DNA from: Rhytidiadelphus loreus
Taxonomy: Eukaryota > Streptophyta > Bryopsida > Hypnales > Hylocomiaceae
Direction: 5' to 3'
Length of the DNA: 64,000 bases
Assembly (NCBI GenBank): GCA_947034895.1
Contig: OX344764.1
Span: forward strand, 60,121,348-60,185,347
This document shows positions 28,590-39,448 of the stretch, one piece after another. A program made the position numbers and the translations under genes. Within the stretch, counting starts at the first letter, position 1. Every line of letters starts with the position of its first letter. The notes under the pieces are model-generated. The model made no database searches, was not told the origin of the DNA, and worked only from the letters and a program-made list of their open reading frames with translations.

Positions 28590-29842
28590 CATAAACTTGC
28601 ACTTAACTTTAAGGAACCTCTTAGGAGTTTTCCAAAAAGTTTCATATTTTTTTGGATTGCAAAAGATGACTCCATGGGATATTAACTATATTTATTGGCA
28701 TTGGAGAATTCATAGAAATTACCCAAGTAGTGGTAAAATCCCACTAAAAATTACAATAGAGTGTTTTAGTATAAAAAAGAGACCAACCAAATTTCATGAC
28801 ATTCCAACACTGACAAGTACCTCAACTAGCATTGGCAAAAACTTTTAACAAATTTTCAAGATTTGCGGTGGGTTGACTAGTATACTAAGACCATACGATG
28901 TCCGAATGAGGTAAACTTGGACTCTTTTCCTACTATCTTGAACCTTCCAAGAGACCTTGGCCAGTCAAAACTTGAAGGAAAAATCATCTCCAACAATTGT
29001 ATTTTTGACCTATTTTAACAATACGCTAAATTATTGTTTTTGCATGCAAAATAGCTTGGAAGTAGGGGTTGGGGTTACACGCACATTATTTGGGTCTTCT
29101 AAAGACAATGGCACAATTGATTTGGCATTTGGAGCTTTTCTCCAAAAGTTATAGAAATAACAGCAGTTGTAATAGAATTTGAATTTCATTAGTTTTTTTA
29201 TTACGTAGGAATAGAAGTAGATAATTATAGGGGAGATGGGGGACTTGGACAAGTATAAGAGGCCCCTTTCTCCTCTGTCTTTGCACCCTTTTTCCATAAA
29301 CTTTGGCCAAAACACAACAACATTGTTTGAATTTTGGCCATTTGGCCTAAAACTCTTGTTTTGATTCATACGTAGAAGCTCTGCTTCTATTTTATTGCTT
29401 TCAATCTTTTGTGTTCTCTTTTGAAGTTCATTCAAAGGACGTTGGAGTCCCTTTGAAGAATTTGACAAGTATTTGATGCATTTTGAAGTTTCAAACTAAG
29501 AAGTTCCATTTTGCTATCAAGGTTTTCATTGCTAACCACTTGGTAAACTATTGTGTGGGATTTCCAATCGTTGTTTTGAGAACATCCCCCTTAAATTTGT
29601 GCACTAACAATCATTTGTCTTTGTAATCTTTTAAGTGTCTTCTATCTACTAACTTTTATTCCTACTGAGCTTCTTGTATGGGATTTCCAACTTTTGGGTT
29701 GAGTACATCCCCCTAAAGCCTTGACGTAAGAATACGTGGTCCAAAGTATTGTTTGGTGTCTTTTAGAGAGATCTTGGATTGGATCCAAAACTTTAAAAGT
29801 CTTACATTTTAAACAAATATTATTAGTTTGTTTAAAGAATTT
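28590..29842 (+). mobile_element. Decayed LTR-like segment (U3/R/U5) of a retrotransposon
   Basis: From about 28,590 to 29,340 this aligns with 41,905-42,640: shared TCATAGAAATTACCCA, GGTAAAATC.CACTAAAAATTA, AAATTTCATG.C.TTCCAA.A, and a TATA-like site (AAGTATAAGAGGCCCC at 29,251) matching CTATAAAAGGGGGCCC at 42,571. A conserved core promoter feeding a pyrimidine-rich leader is typical of an LTR. Within the presumed U5, the phrase GGGATTTCCAA...ACATCCCCCT occurs twice (about 29,558 and 29,680). The segment ends near AATTTGGTGCTAATCCACC (29,840), which looks like the LTR/primer-binding-site junction also seen at 33,846. No terminal repeats or target duplication were identified. Confidence 0.5.
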
Positions 29843-29932
29843 GGTGCTAATCCACCAATACAATGAAACTATCGCCCTACTTGTTATACTTGTTTCGTGT
29901 CATGAGAGGCGCGTGGGCGTTCATTTCGTATC

Positions 29933-30140
29933 ATGGCGACTTTTACAGAGTTCGGGAGGTGTTCAAGAAGGCGTAGAGGGCCCAAGACACCAATGGAAAC
30001 TTGACATCTCGTTTGGGGACCTCAATCCCTTTGACCTTGACGAAAAGTTCTTGGAGACTCATCTTTTTCAAGTTGAGTCTCCCACGTGATGGAGTGAGAG
30101 GTTTTGCCTCGTGAGCTTCATCCAAATATGCAATCATTCT
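29933..30140 (+). pseudogene. Possible start of a truncated retrotransposon internal region
   Basis: After the LTR-like segment an ATG at 29,933 opens a 23-codon frame, and an overlapping frame continues with protein-like text (SFGDLNPFDLDEKFLE) to about 30,090. Neither frame continues into gag or pol. Most likely the beginning of an internal domain cut off by deletion. Confidence 0.25.
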
Positions 30141-31932
30141 TCAAGAATGGCATCGACTTGACTTTGTAGTTCGTTGTGAGGTTTTTCCAGTTTCTTTAGA
30201 AGCTTTTCCTCACGTCTTATTACTTGAAAAAGATCTCACAACGTTTATAGGTGTACACGTAGTGAAAATTGACACCTGAAGTAGTAGAAAAATGAGTTTT
30301 GAAGTGTTTTTGATATGTTTTGTGTGTGCTGGAATTGCAAGCAAAGTTAGAGCTTGGACCCCATGATAACCACGGGTTTAGGGTGTTTTAGCCTTGGAAA
30401 TGGGTCCTAAACCCATATCTGGAAATTAGGTGCATTATTGTCTTAGCTTTTGGGATTAGGATAAGGAAAGGGTGGGTTAGGAATGAGCCACCTAAGAGAA
30501 TTCCAAGACTTTAGGGAAAAATGTTATCTCTCTCCTAGAAACACTCCAAGTTAGAACTTGGAGTTGGGAGGGGGCCACACACATAGGGGGAACGAGACTT
30601 TGAACTGTAGTGACAGTACGGAGAGTGTTGGCTGGTCAAAAACGGTGAATATGGGGTGATCTTTGGAGCGGGTGGCATTGGGCGTTTGAACTGGAATTTG
30701 GCATGGTTCCCGCAAAAAGTACTGCATATGGTGTCGAAGAAGATTTGATCCTTTGTTGGAGCTCCTGGTTTTGTTGTTAGATTGTGGAACCATCAAGAGT
30801 AAGTCGTTGATGATTTTGGAGGGGAGCTTATTCTGGTTCGGCCTGTGAGTGCAAAAGAGCCCGTCTCGCGCTTGCTCTTGAGATTTGCTCGTGCCTAGTC
30901 GGATAGAGTTCAGAGGAGTTTTTCAGTTGCCTCACCATCTGGCTCTATCTCGTGATTCATTCGTGGTTTCCCCTTCGCACCTCAGCGTCCGTCCGTCTTG
31001 CAGCGCAAAGAACGACAACAACTCCACCAGTCGACATGTCATCTCCATCACAATAGGGCGACTCAGTGAGTAAGTGTGAGCAAGAAGCACCCCACCGGCC
31101 TCCTTCGCAACAGGAGCAGCAGACCGTGACAGAAAACAAAACAAAACAGATTGTCACCTGCCGCTGCTCATCTTTTGCCGCTGCCGTATAGGTGATTCGT
31201 CAGGGAGCAATATTTTTCTGTTTGTAGTGGAGGTCGTAGACATGGTGTCGTCACCAATACGGTCATGTAGACAATGAAGGTTGGTGCTATATCGTGTGCT
31301 GGTGGTGAGATGGTGAGGGCGAGAAGCGCCAGGAAGTGTAACTTGATGTCCTCATTGTAACCGGATCGAAGGATTGGAAGAAGCTCGCTATTTGAACTTG
31401 AATCTCGATCACTTGCACGAGCTGATCAAATTTCAACAGGTATCGATCCACCGCCGCATGCATTCAGTCGTACGTGCACATGTAGAGGGAGTACAATATA
31501 TAAATTTAAGATTTCTTGCGTACTTATTTCATCTCTTCTAAGGAAGAATTGGAGTTTTAGCAGTCTGGACATATTGGAGACGGATTCGGGGCTGTTCAGC
31601 TGGTTGGTAACCTAGGTGACCGGTCCAACCGGTCATCCAAATTGAGGCGCTTAAGGCCCGATTTTTCTAAAAACAAAAAAAAACAAAAAAAACGACTACT
31701 ATTTCTAAAACTTTGTAGGTGTCTTTGGACCATCTTAGGAAGTGTTTAGGGTTGGGAGCCCCTGCATTGCCTACTTATGGTTACTACTAGGGTACAGGCG
31801 GTTGCCCAATCCGAAGATGTGAGACCACCAGAGCGGTGTCATGTTGTAAATTCGTACATAGTATAAAAATACGTAGTATGCGTTATTCGTGTAGCTTCAA
31901 GGTGACGCCTTCTAGTGAAGATGTGAGTCATC
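30141..31932. other. Repeat-derived spacer without a supported gene
   Basis: No coding region could be supported. The stretch 30,840-31,500 is less AT-rich than its surroundings and has short frames on both strands without recognisable content. It precedes the TATA-bearing region at 31,933 and may be part of the element carrying the 32,008 ORF. Confidence 0.4.
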
Positions 31933-31940
31933 TATATAAG
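31933..31940 (+). promoter_or_regulatory. TATA box upstream of the 32,008 ORF
   Basis: TATATAAG lies 68 bp upstream of the ATG at 32,008, followed by the purine-rich AAGGAGAG. Position and sequence fit a plant core promoter with a leader of about 40 nt. Confidence 0.6.
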
Positions 31941-32007
31941 AAGGAGAGTTTCTATGAGAGTTGCATTGAATTGAAGTGTTGTAGTTTGTTTTTACTTTAG
32001 ATTTAGA

Positions 32008-32466
32008 ATGTCGAATTGGAGGGGTTTTTTTGAGTCTCAAGATGAAGAGCTTCAACCGGAAGCTGAGATTGAACTTTCTTTGTCACAACTACCGGATCAG
32101 CCTCTTTTGCCACGGGATCTTGTTTTATCGCATGAACGTCCTAAAGATGAAGCTGGGCCTTCCCGTCTGCCAAAGCAACCTCGTGTGGAGCGGCGTTGGC
32201 ACGGAAACTTACTTGAAGATGCTCGAGCGTTGGTGATTCTGCTTCAGGTCGGATGTGTTGAGTCCGGTAGCCGAGAAGTGACATTTGAAGGGAGCTTTGA
32301 AGGTTTGAACAATGATCAATACTTTTGCATGGTGAAGCCTATCGAAGGAAGTCGTGGTCACCAACGATGGTTAGAGGGGCCAGTCAATCCTTTAACTAAG
32401 GCGGATCGTGCAGAATATGTGGCGGCGACTATCAAACGCATTCTCAAATTTCTGCAGATGGAGTGA
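32008..32466 (+). CDS. Unrecognised 152-residue protein, probably element-borne
   Basis: The open frame from ATG 32,008 to TGA at 32,464 encodes 152 residues with natural composition: an acidic, proline-containing N-terminus (about 1-55, including SLSQLPDQPLLPRDL) and a C-terminal part (about 60-152) that looks folded, with RRWHGNLLEDARALVILLQVG and a final amphipathic helix (EYVAATIKRILKFLQ). There is no signal peptide or membrane segment. A TATA box stands 68 bp upstream. It sits between decayed LTR sequence and the long repeat leading to a gag frame, so it may belong to a retroelement. I do not recognise the family. Confidence 0.5.
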   Translation: MSNWRGFFESQDEELQPEAEIELSLSQLPDQPLLPRDLVLSHERPKDEAGPSRLPKQPRVERRWHGNLLEDARALVILLQVGCVESGSREVTFEGSFEGLNNDQYFCMVKPIEGSRGHQRWLEGPVNPLTKADRAEYVAATIKRILKFLQME

Positions 32467-32799
32467 AATTTCGATTGGAATTCTAGTTTTTACCTCTAAT
32501 AGATGTATTTGGATCTTTAGTTCTTCATTTCATACTTGGAGTGAATTTATACAATAGTTTTGTGTGTAAGAAGTAGTTTGAAAGAAATATCCAATTCATT
32601 TTCCTTCTAAGTGAACTTGGAGTGAATTTCTTTCAATGATAAAGATAAGGAAATAGTTGCTTGGGCCAAATAATGGCTCAATTATTGTATTTTTTGCTTT
32701 GGGAGCAAGTTAGGGGTTGACCCCACTTGTTTGTGTGGTTAGAGTAGAGATAAGGTGGAGGAAAAGGGGAACACTATTCATCTTCTCTCCCATTGTAAG

Positions 32800-33330
32800 T
32801 TTGAAGAGGACCCGAATGTTTGAAGACTCATTGTGTTGTGATTTTGAAGAGTTTTGAAATGAAAATTGGAGGTGTTGAGTATCATGGTGTGTAGTTTTCA
32901 AATTGATCTCACTTGCTTAATTTGGAGTTGTGAATCAAAAGTTGTGCTAGTTTGAGTGGTGGAAGGTTTGTTGCCTTTGAAAATAAGAGACAGAGACTTC
33001 GACCGGCCATAAAAGACGGACATGTTCTTGGTTTGTAATGAAATTTGGAGGGAGTGTAGGAAACTGTGTTAGCTTTTCATGAACATATCATTCGATCTGT
33101 TTGGAGTTCGTATGAGAAAGTTGTGAGTGTGGAAGCAAAGGAGGGTCTGCTGCCTTTCTTTTGTCAAGGCCGAAACTTTGGATGGCCATAGAAGTTGGAC
33201 AAAGTTTTATATTCATTTGAGATTTGAAAGAGAAGTAGATTATTGTATAAGCTTTCCAAAAAGCTATTACTTGATTCATTTGGAGTTGTGATGCAACGGT
33301 GGCACTCCACCAAAGTTCAGCTTGAGAATT
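32800..33330. repeat. Three imperfect direct repeats of about 178 bp
   Basis: The anchor TTTGGAGTTGTGAATCAAA recurs in related form at 32,922, 33,100 and 33,279. Each follows a similar context (GAAATTTGGAGGGAG..., AGCTTTTCATGAA..., CTTGATTCA) and precedes GTGGAAG...GTTTGTTGCCTTT-like text and a GGCCATAAAAGACGGACA-like phrase. Period 178-179 bp, divergence high. Long degenerate tandem repeats like this are common in plant LTRs, which fits the gag frame downstream. Confidence 0.65.
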
Positions 33331-33845
33331 GGAGTTGCGGTTGGAGGAGTTTGGAAGACTTTGTGTGTTTGTTTGTGTGGCTTGTGGCTTTGTAAACATT
33401 GTTGTTGCGGGCGGCTTGGGTAAAATCAACGCTAGCCTCATTTTGTGTTGTGGGTGACGAAGTGAGGTTAATGACCCACATGGTCGAGACTTGCTTGTTC
33501 TCACGGTGAAAGCTTGTTTCTTAAAGCTGGTCATCGGGAGTTTGAAAGTTTAGGAGCCAATCTTTCGGACAGTCAACTCGTGGTTTGGTCGTCTCGTTTT
33601 ACCTATCCGAAGCCGTAGGATCTTATCACACACCTTTACCCTTAAACCCATTTAGAGCCACATCAGGATAGGCCAACGGATACGGTTTCAAGACGAAGAA
33701 AAAGATTCGACGTTCGAGACCAAAGATTTGACGTTCGAGTGTGAAGATTCAAGTTTACTTGTGACTTTACGTTCTCAGTTCCTAAACCATTTCGAGTCGC
33801 AGCCGGAATCCCCGTGATTTCCCGAGGCAAAAGCTCTCAATACGA

Positions 33846-33871
33846 CATTTGGTGCTTCCACTGAGAGAGCT
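33846..33871 (+). other. Putative LTR/primer-binding-site junction before gag
   Basis: ATTTGGTGCTTCCACTGAGA lies just upstream of the gag start codon at 33,900. ATTTGG followed by a tRNA-3'-end-like sequence is the usual arrangement in plant Ty3/gypsy elements, and a related TTTGGTGCTAATCCAC occurs at 29,842. I cannot name the matching tRNA. Confidence 0.4.
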
Positions 33872-33899
33872 TCGAGGCGACTAGTTTTGGTTGAGGACG

Positions 33900-34703
33900 A
33901 TGGAAGATAGTGAAGGGGCTCCTACAGGAGCCCAAGCAAACATGGAGGCTATACTTGGTGCCTTGGCCATATTTATGGAGCGAGAGAGAGCACACCCTGG
34001 TGGCCAAGGGGCTACCAAAGCTTTGAAGGGTGTTGTTGACAAGAATGGGAGATTTGACGGAAAGAACATTACAAAGTTCTTGAGAGCATACGTCTGCGAG
34101 ATGGAGGTTCACCAAGTGCCTGAACACCAAATGAGACAGACTTTCAGCTTGGCCGTGGTGCCTGAGATTCGTGAGAGGGTGGAGGAGATTCGAGGAAACA
34201 TTCACGTGACCTCGTGGTTGGTGTTTGAGGAGAGGTTGCGGGATGAGTATTTTGACGAAGATTCGGAGTGGATGACCAAGAGGTCTTTTCTCGATTGGAT
34301 CGAACAACGGCCTGGGAATAATATAGGCCCAAATGAGTTGCTTCGAGACTTTGAAAAGAAATACAACCAGCTACCTTTGGCAGAAAGACGCCTTCTTGAT
34401 ACAAGGAAGGCGGAGCTCTTTTTGCAAGCGGCTGATGATGCTTTAGAGGACAGACTTCTCTTACTCCTTGGTGATCGAACCACTGAGGGAGGTTTCACAA
34501 ATGATTGGAGAAGGGTAGAGGAGACCAGGGTTGTTCGTTGCGACAACGCGACACCGCGACAGACAGACATCGCGCGACGTCTAGTAGAGCCCGCGCGACG
34601 TCACGAAAAGTCAAATTTACCTTTGACTTTACAGGAAATTACCCCCTTCCAGGTGGATGCCACATGGCATCCACTTGGCAAACTAGAGGGCGCGTACGAG
34701 TAG
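33900..34703 (+). pseudogene. Ty3/gypsy-like gag, truncated and fused to unrelated sequence
   Basis: The frame from ATG 33,900 reads as a retrotransposon gag/capsid: GRFDGKNITKFLRAYVCEME, then SFSLAVVPEIRERV-like text, LRDEYFDEDSEWMTKRSFLDWIE, NELLRDFEKKYNQLPLAERR and DRLLLLLGDRTTEGGFTNDWRR. This pattern (FDG..I..FL..Y...M, then helices ending RRVEE) is that of gag proteins I associate with retroelements of non-flowering plants. After the codons for EET at about 34,525 the frame runs into unrelated GC-rich DNA rich in CGCGAC, so the tail to 34,703 is not gag. No zinc knuckle, protease or polymerase follows. A broken copy whose 3' part was lost to deletion or insertion at 34,525. Confidence 0.65.
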
Positions 34704-35095
34704 GAGACTGCGGGTAGGGGCGACTACGTGTGGGCGACTGCGGGTGGACGAGGGCGACTTCGGGTGGGCGACTACGGGTGGGCGAGGGCGACTACGGGTG
34801 GACGAGGGCGACTGCGGGTGGGCGACTACGGGTGGGCGACTGCGGATTTCTAAGGGAGACCGCGGGTGGGCGACTGCGGGTTTGGTAGGGAGACTGCGGG
34901 TTCAGGAAGTGTTCTTGGGTGGGCGACCGCGGGTGCGCAAAAGGTACCTAGACCCGGTGGTGGACCCGAAGTCGCCCAATTTGGACCCGCTGTCGCCCTC
35001 TCGAGACCCGCTGTCGCCCACGTCGGACCCGAAGTCGCCCTACCCAGACCCGCAGTCGCTGGATACGCAGTTGCCCTATCCGTACTCGCCCCCCT
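34690..35095. repeat. GC-rich motif array 1 (GGGCGACTGCGGGT, with inverted half)
   Basis: The left part (about 34,700-34,940) repeats GGGCGACTGCGGGTGG-like units on the plus strand. The right part (about 34,965-35,090) carries the complement, GACCCGCTGTCGCCC and variants. The array is therefore head-to-head, turning over near 34,950. It lies just upstream of the gene at 35,276. Confidence 0.9.
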
Positions 35096-35113
35096 AGAAT
35101 GAAGTCACTCGCC

Positions 35114-35120
35114 CTATATA
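35114..35120 (+). promoter_or_regulatory. TATA box of the 35,276 gene
   Basis: CCCTATATAGCC follows the motif array directly and stands about 160 bp before the ATG. The shared 5' block (35,167-35,210) falls just downstream, where the transcript would begin. Confidence 0.5.
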
Positions 35121-35166
35121 GCCAGTAGCCCATCATCATGCTATCACCTTCATTTTCCATTGAGGC

Positions 35167-35210
35167 TTTCTGTCTTGCAACCTTTATTGGCTGCATGCTT
35201 GACCCTTTTG
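35167..35210 (+). promoter_or_regulatory. Shared 5' block, copy 1 (diverged)
   Basis: TTTCTGTCTTGCAACC followed by TTATTGGCTGCATGCTTGACCC aligns with the blocks at 41,161-41,203 (minus), 49,130-49,172 (minus), 51,019-51,053 and 53,995-54,038. It lies between motif array and ATG, as in the other four cases. This is the most diverged copy. Confidence 0.55.
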
Positions 35211-35275
35211 GATAATATATATACTATTTTTTGCTATCATTTGGTTCTTAGAATTTTGCGACGTCCGCAAATCTG

Positions 35276-37777
35276 ATGGCAACTGGAGGTAGCAGTGATG
35301 GGTCCCTTCCGGTTTTTTCCACTGTACGCACTCCTGGTGCAATTAGGAAGGCTGCCAAAGACAAGACTAGAAAAAGGAGGGGTAACATTCACAAGAAGCA
35401 ATGGCATGTGTTGAACAATGATAACCACCTAGCTTTCAAAGGGTGGAACGAGGAGTCAAAGCCTTGGAGTATGCAGGTGTGCAAAGACTACATTGAATGG
35501 TGTCACATCGGGAAGTTCTTTCCGGCATGGCGCCATCATCACAACCGACACAATAACAAGGCAAATTTGAAGTATTGTGAAAATCCAGCTTTCATACGAA
35601 GGTGTTTAGAATTGTGGCAGGTCCTCTACAAAACCCCTTTTGTAGATAGGAATGAGGCCCCTTTGTTCATTGCTAGAGGTGCCTATGCTGAGGTCGCCTT
35701 GAACAAACAAGTTGACTGGACCACGATCAAAGAAAGTACCTACGTGGAGCGTCCAGAAGTTGGAATAATTCCAAGAGGGGTTCTCAAATTTCCGGAGGGT
35801 GGACTTGGGCCTTTTCGAAGTGATCCACAAAACAAAGAAACTCAAGAGGTGGACACGGAAGAATCAGAAGAGGATAATGATTCAGATGGCACACGGATTC
35901 CTAAGCTTGTACGAGTGAAGGAGCAGATTATCACCCCCGTCCAAGTTCTAGTTCCAGTTCCAGATCCAAATATTCAAGCCGCTTCATCATCGTGGGGAAA
36001 GAAGATGAAACATCCTGCCAAGGTGCGACGGTCCACCACGAAAATTAGATTGGCATCAGCCTTAACCACAATTGCGACTCCAATCTTGCCACCACAAGAC
36101 GCCAGCAACGTCTTCGACTTTGCTTTAAGTGACGACTCGCCCGTATGTGCCACAAGTCACATTCCCATTCCATAGTCTGAATCTGATGTTGTTCACAATG
36201 CGATGACGTTGGCGAAGGCTCTCGACCTCTTGAAGACCAAGGATGCACAAATTGCAACCTTAGAAGGTGATGTGAAGAAATGGCGGTCTACATGTGAACA
36301 AAAAAATGCTCTCATTTCTCAACAATCCAAAGAATTACAAGGCCTTCGAGAAAAAGAGCGTCAGACTTTCACATTGTCGGACATGGACGAAACCTTTATT
36401 GAGCAGGATCCACATCACTTGGACAAGCTCGTTAGGGACCTCACCAACGATGTCATTCACCTTTCTCCCCTTGCCAAGCGTACGAAGCGTTCTTCAATTC
36501 TTCCAATGGCACCACTTCCGTTCGTCTCAAGAGATTCTAGCAATCCGCACGTTGATGGTTTGCAAGGGACTCAGGATTCACTTTCGTTTCCTGCCATTCC
36601 ACATCTACAATCATCAAAGAAACTTGATTTGGCTGAGGAAAATAGAATGCTTCGAGAGAAGTTGGCAGTGTTGGCAGCGACATACTATCATTGGAAGGTC
36701 GCGTGCATTCTCTCCGTGGATCGATCTCAACAAGTTGCGAAAGAGCTAGACAAAGTTTCGAAGAACTTTGTAGCAAATGCCCCTAAACGAGAGAATGGAT
36801 TGACATCATGGGCATTGATGGAGGACATGTTTCCGGATAACATGTCCATGCTTGACGTGGCGGAAAAAAATGTCATAGACTGGGCACAAAATGGTTGGGA
36901 CCATGGAAATCAGATGTCTAGTCACTTCAACGAAAAAGACCAAAGTCTATTGTGGCCAAAGCCAGCTCATTTCGTCTTGGATCATACCAAATGCCCCATA
37001 TGTCTAGAACAATTTGGGCCAGAAGGAGGATGGGCACTTGGATCATGTACACATGTGTACCATCCTTAGTGTCTCATCACTCAATGTCTGATTAGACGAC
37101 GATGTGTGATTTGTGCAGCACCATTCCATGATCGCTTGTATACCATGTTCAACTTGATGACTTACATGCCACCTTCTTGGGAACACAATAGAGACACGAC
37201 GGTAGAGACACGATTTTGGGGACGAGACTTGCTTTGGAGTTGGCGAGAAGGCCTACATGATCAAGAAATGGGAGCTGCTACCTCACAATTGAATTGGGAA
37301 ACGGACCCGCGAGAAATTCTAAGAGTGGCATTCAACCTTATGGGAAAAGGAGCTCACAATGCAGGGAAGAGGGCGTTTTTTTTTCAATGCCTTGGTGGAT
37401 ATTTTGATAAGACATCCCAAACCTTCAAGTGGGGTGCTCATCCGGAAGGACACCGTTGGAATTTTGAAGGTGAACAAGGGGCTAATCGTGATGAAAATGC
37501 CACTCCAGAAGACTTGAATAGTATGGCTTACCTCGACTCAACATACGGGCCTTATTATCAAAGTCAAGCACTCGATTATCTATTGGAGTTACACTCTCCG
37601 CAAACTAAAAGGACACTTGAAGCTCTCAAGAACTCCAATGTCTTGGAATCTATTTTAGAAGCAGATGGACCTGCTTCAAGGACTCGTGCTAAGAAGAAAC
37701 TCGTTGTTGGAGAGTCCAATGATTACGAACAAGGTGCAACGAGTGCTTCTCAAAACAATCCAATGGACTTGAACTAA
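35276..37777 (+). pseudogene. WCHI-family protein 1: novel N-domain, coiled coil, RING-H2; two in-frame TAG codons
   Basis: One reading frame runs from ATG 35,276 to 37,777 with no frameshift, interrupted by TAG at 36,173 and 37,067. Residues about 1-165 form a conserved domain shared with the genes at 40,939 (minus) and 54,179: KGWNEESKPW, YIEWCHIGKFFPAWRH, NKANL, FIRRCLELWQVLY and VDWTTIKE. An acidic stretch follows, then, after the first TAG, a coiled coil from about 36,203. A RING-H2-like finger starts at 36,992: CPIC, SCTHVYH, the second TAG, then C and CVIC (to about 37,113). The stop sits between the second zinc-binding His and the next Cys. A further 220 codons (FNLMTYMPPSWEH onwards) are unrecognised. 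RING fingers usually mark E3 ubiquitin ligases; that role is inference. It reads either as a decaying copy or as a gene using stop readthrough. Confidence 0.55.
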
Positions 37778-39448
37778 ATATTTCTATGAGATACTTACTT
37801 CAACGGTGGTTCTAGTTAATCGTAGTAGTATACAGATGTAAGGCCCATAGTATAAGGGCCGTAGTATATCCATACTCGCACAATGTAGTACTCTAGCAAA
37901 AGTTAGGGTTAAGATGTTGGCTTCTAAAACTATACCGCCTTGGCTGTGTATTGTACTACTATGCTTATGGACAACAACCTTCTATTGCTTTGGTTTTGAA
38001 GGTTTGGGCATACTTATACATTTGTAGCCTAAAATGTAATTGGTGAAATGCAAATACATTTGTTGTAATGCCTTGCACAATGATTCCATACACGGTCCCC
38101 ACAAAATTGCTATCTTCAAATCTTTTAATGAATTTTTTCCTTTTGGATTTTTTTCTCATACAACATGTTTTGGTTTACATGGAAAAATTTGATTCATTCC
38201 ATTCAGATTTTTTATGAGAAAGTTATGGACCATTTTGTTTGGCGGGCAACTTGAGTCTACAGCTTCTTCTTTTAAAAGTTGCTTGTAGGATTTGTTTCTC
38301 CAAGCAATTTCTACAATCTAAAAAAAAATTAGGTCCGGTCACATAGTTAACTTCACTTGATAGCACACTCTCACCATTTTCATTTCATTTTAGAGATATT
38401 CATTATTTAAATTTTACAACTACATCTTACCTACTTCTACTCAACAATTTCTTAAAGTATCCAAAATTGTTTTTGAAAATTGTTTTTTTCCCACACATAA
38501 CCATAGGATCTTACACCTTACTAGTATGAGAATGTGTGGAAAAAATTTCAGAATTTTTCATCTTACAGATTGCAAGATATCCGCATTTAGAGTGAAAAAA
38601 ACAATTTTTTCAGCACATTGCTGGACTACATTATTTGACTTTTAACATTTTTCACTTTAATTTCTTGCACTACAGAGTTTTGAGCTTTAAACAAATATAG
38701 TAGAGAATTGAGTTGAGAGTCTAAATAAAAAAAAGGTTTTCAAAAAAACTTAATTTTCATTCTTAAAAAAATTGTAGAATAGAAGTACATATGAGATTGA
38801 ATGAAAATCTATTTTCTTTCTAAGATAGAATTAAAATGCACTAATCCCCACAGTCAAATTGTTGTTGCAAGCAAACTAAACCATGTCAAACTTCTTTTCT
38901 TGAACAATTGCCAAAATTGCATTCCTAAATTAATCTTACAAGGTATTTTTTCCACCAGAAGCTCTAATTGCCCAATAAACAAGATTGTCCATAACTTTCT
39001 CATAAAATATCCAAATGAAATGAAAAAAAGCTTTCTGGATAGACAAAATTATAATCTATGAGGGAAAAAAACTTAGAAAAATAAATTCAAATGCTTGTCA
39101 CATTTTTTTGCTGCCCATTCTCCCCTGCTTTGGAGTTTGGACTATATGGGCATAACTTTTGTTCCCGGGCACTGATTGGAAAAAAAGTTATATTACCACA
39201 ATGGTAATCGTTTTTTCTATCTTCAAATAAAGTTTCAAAAATTCAGTCCCAAATTTCAGCCCGTAGGTACCATCTCTAACATCCATTCTTGCAAAGACAC
39301 CAAATTCATAGCCCTCGTATTCAAAATATAATAAAAACATATGTACATTTCAAAAACAAAGGTGTGAATTTCTTTATTCCACAAAACCTTTGGAAAATCA
39401 AAAATTGGAAGGCCAAATTGTTTTTTTCTACCACACTAGATCCAACCA
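37778..39448. other. AT-rich spacer between two WCHI-family genes
   Basis: Presumed 3' UTR of the gene ending at 37,777, then low-complexity AT-rich DNA. The convergent gene on the minus strand ends at 39,449. Nothing else recognised. Confidence 0.55.

Noticed and set aside
29031..29468. 145-codon minus-strand frame
   Set aside because: It lies antisense within the LTR-like segment, and the related segment at 42 kb does not keep it open.
33088..33534. 148-codon minus-strand frame
   Set aside because: It lies in the 178-bp repeats, has low-complexity Ser/Thr/Gln composition, and shows no match or start context.
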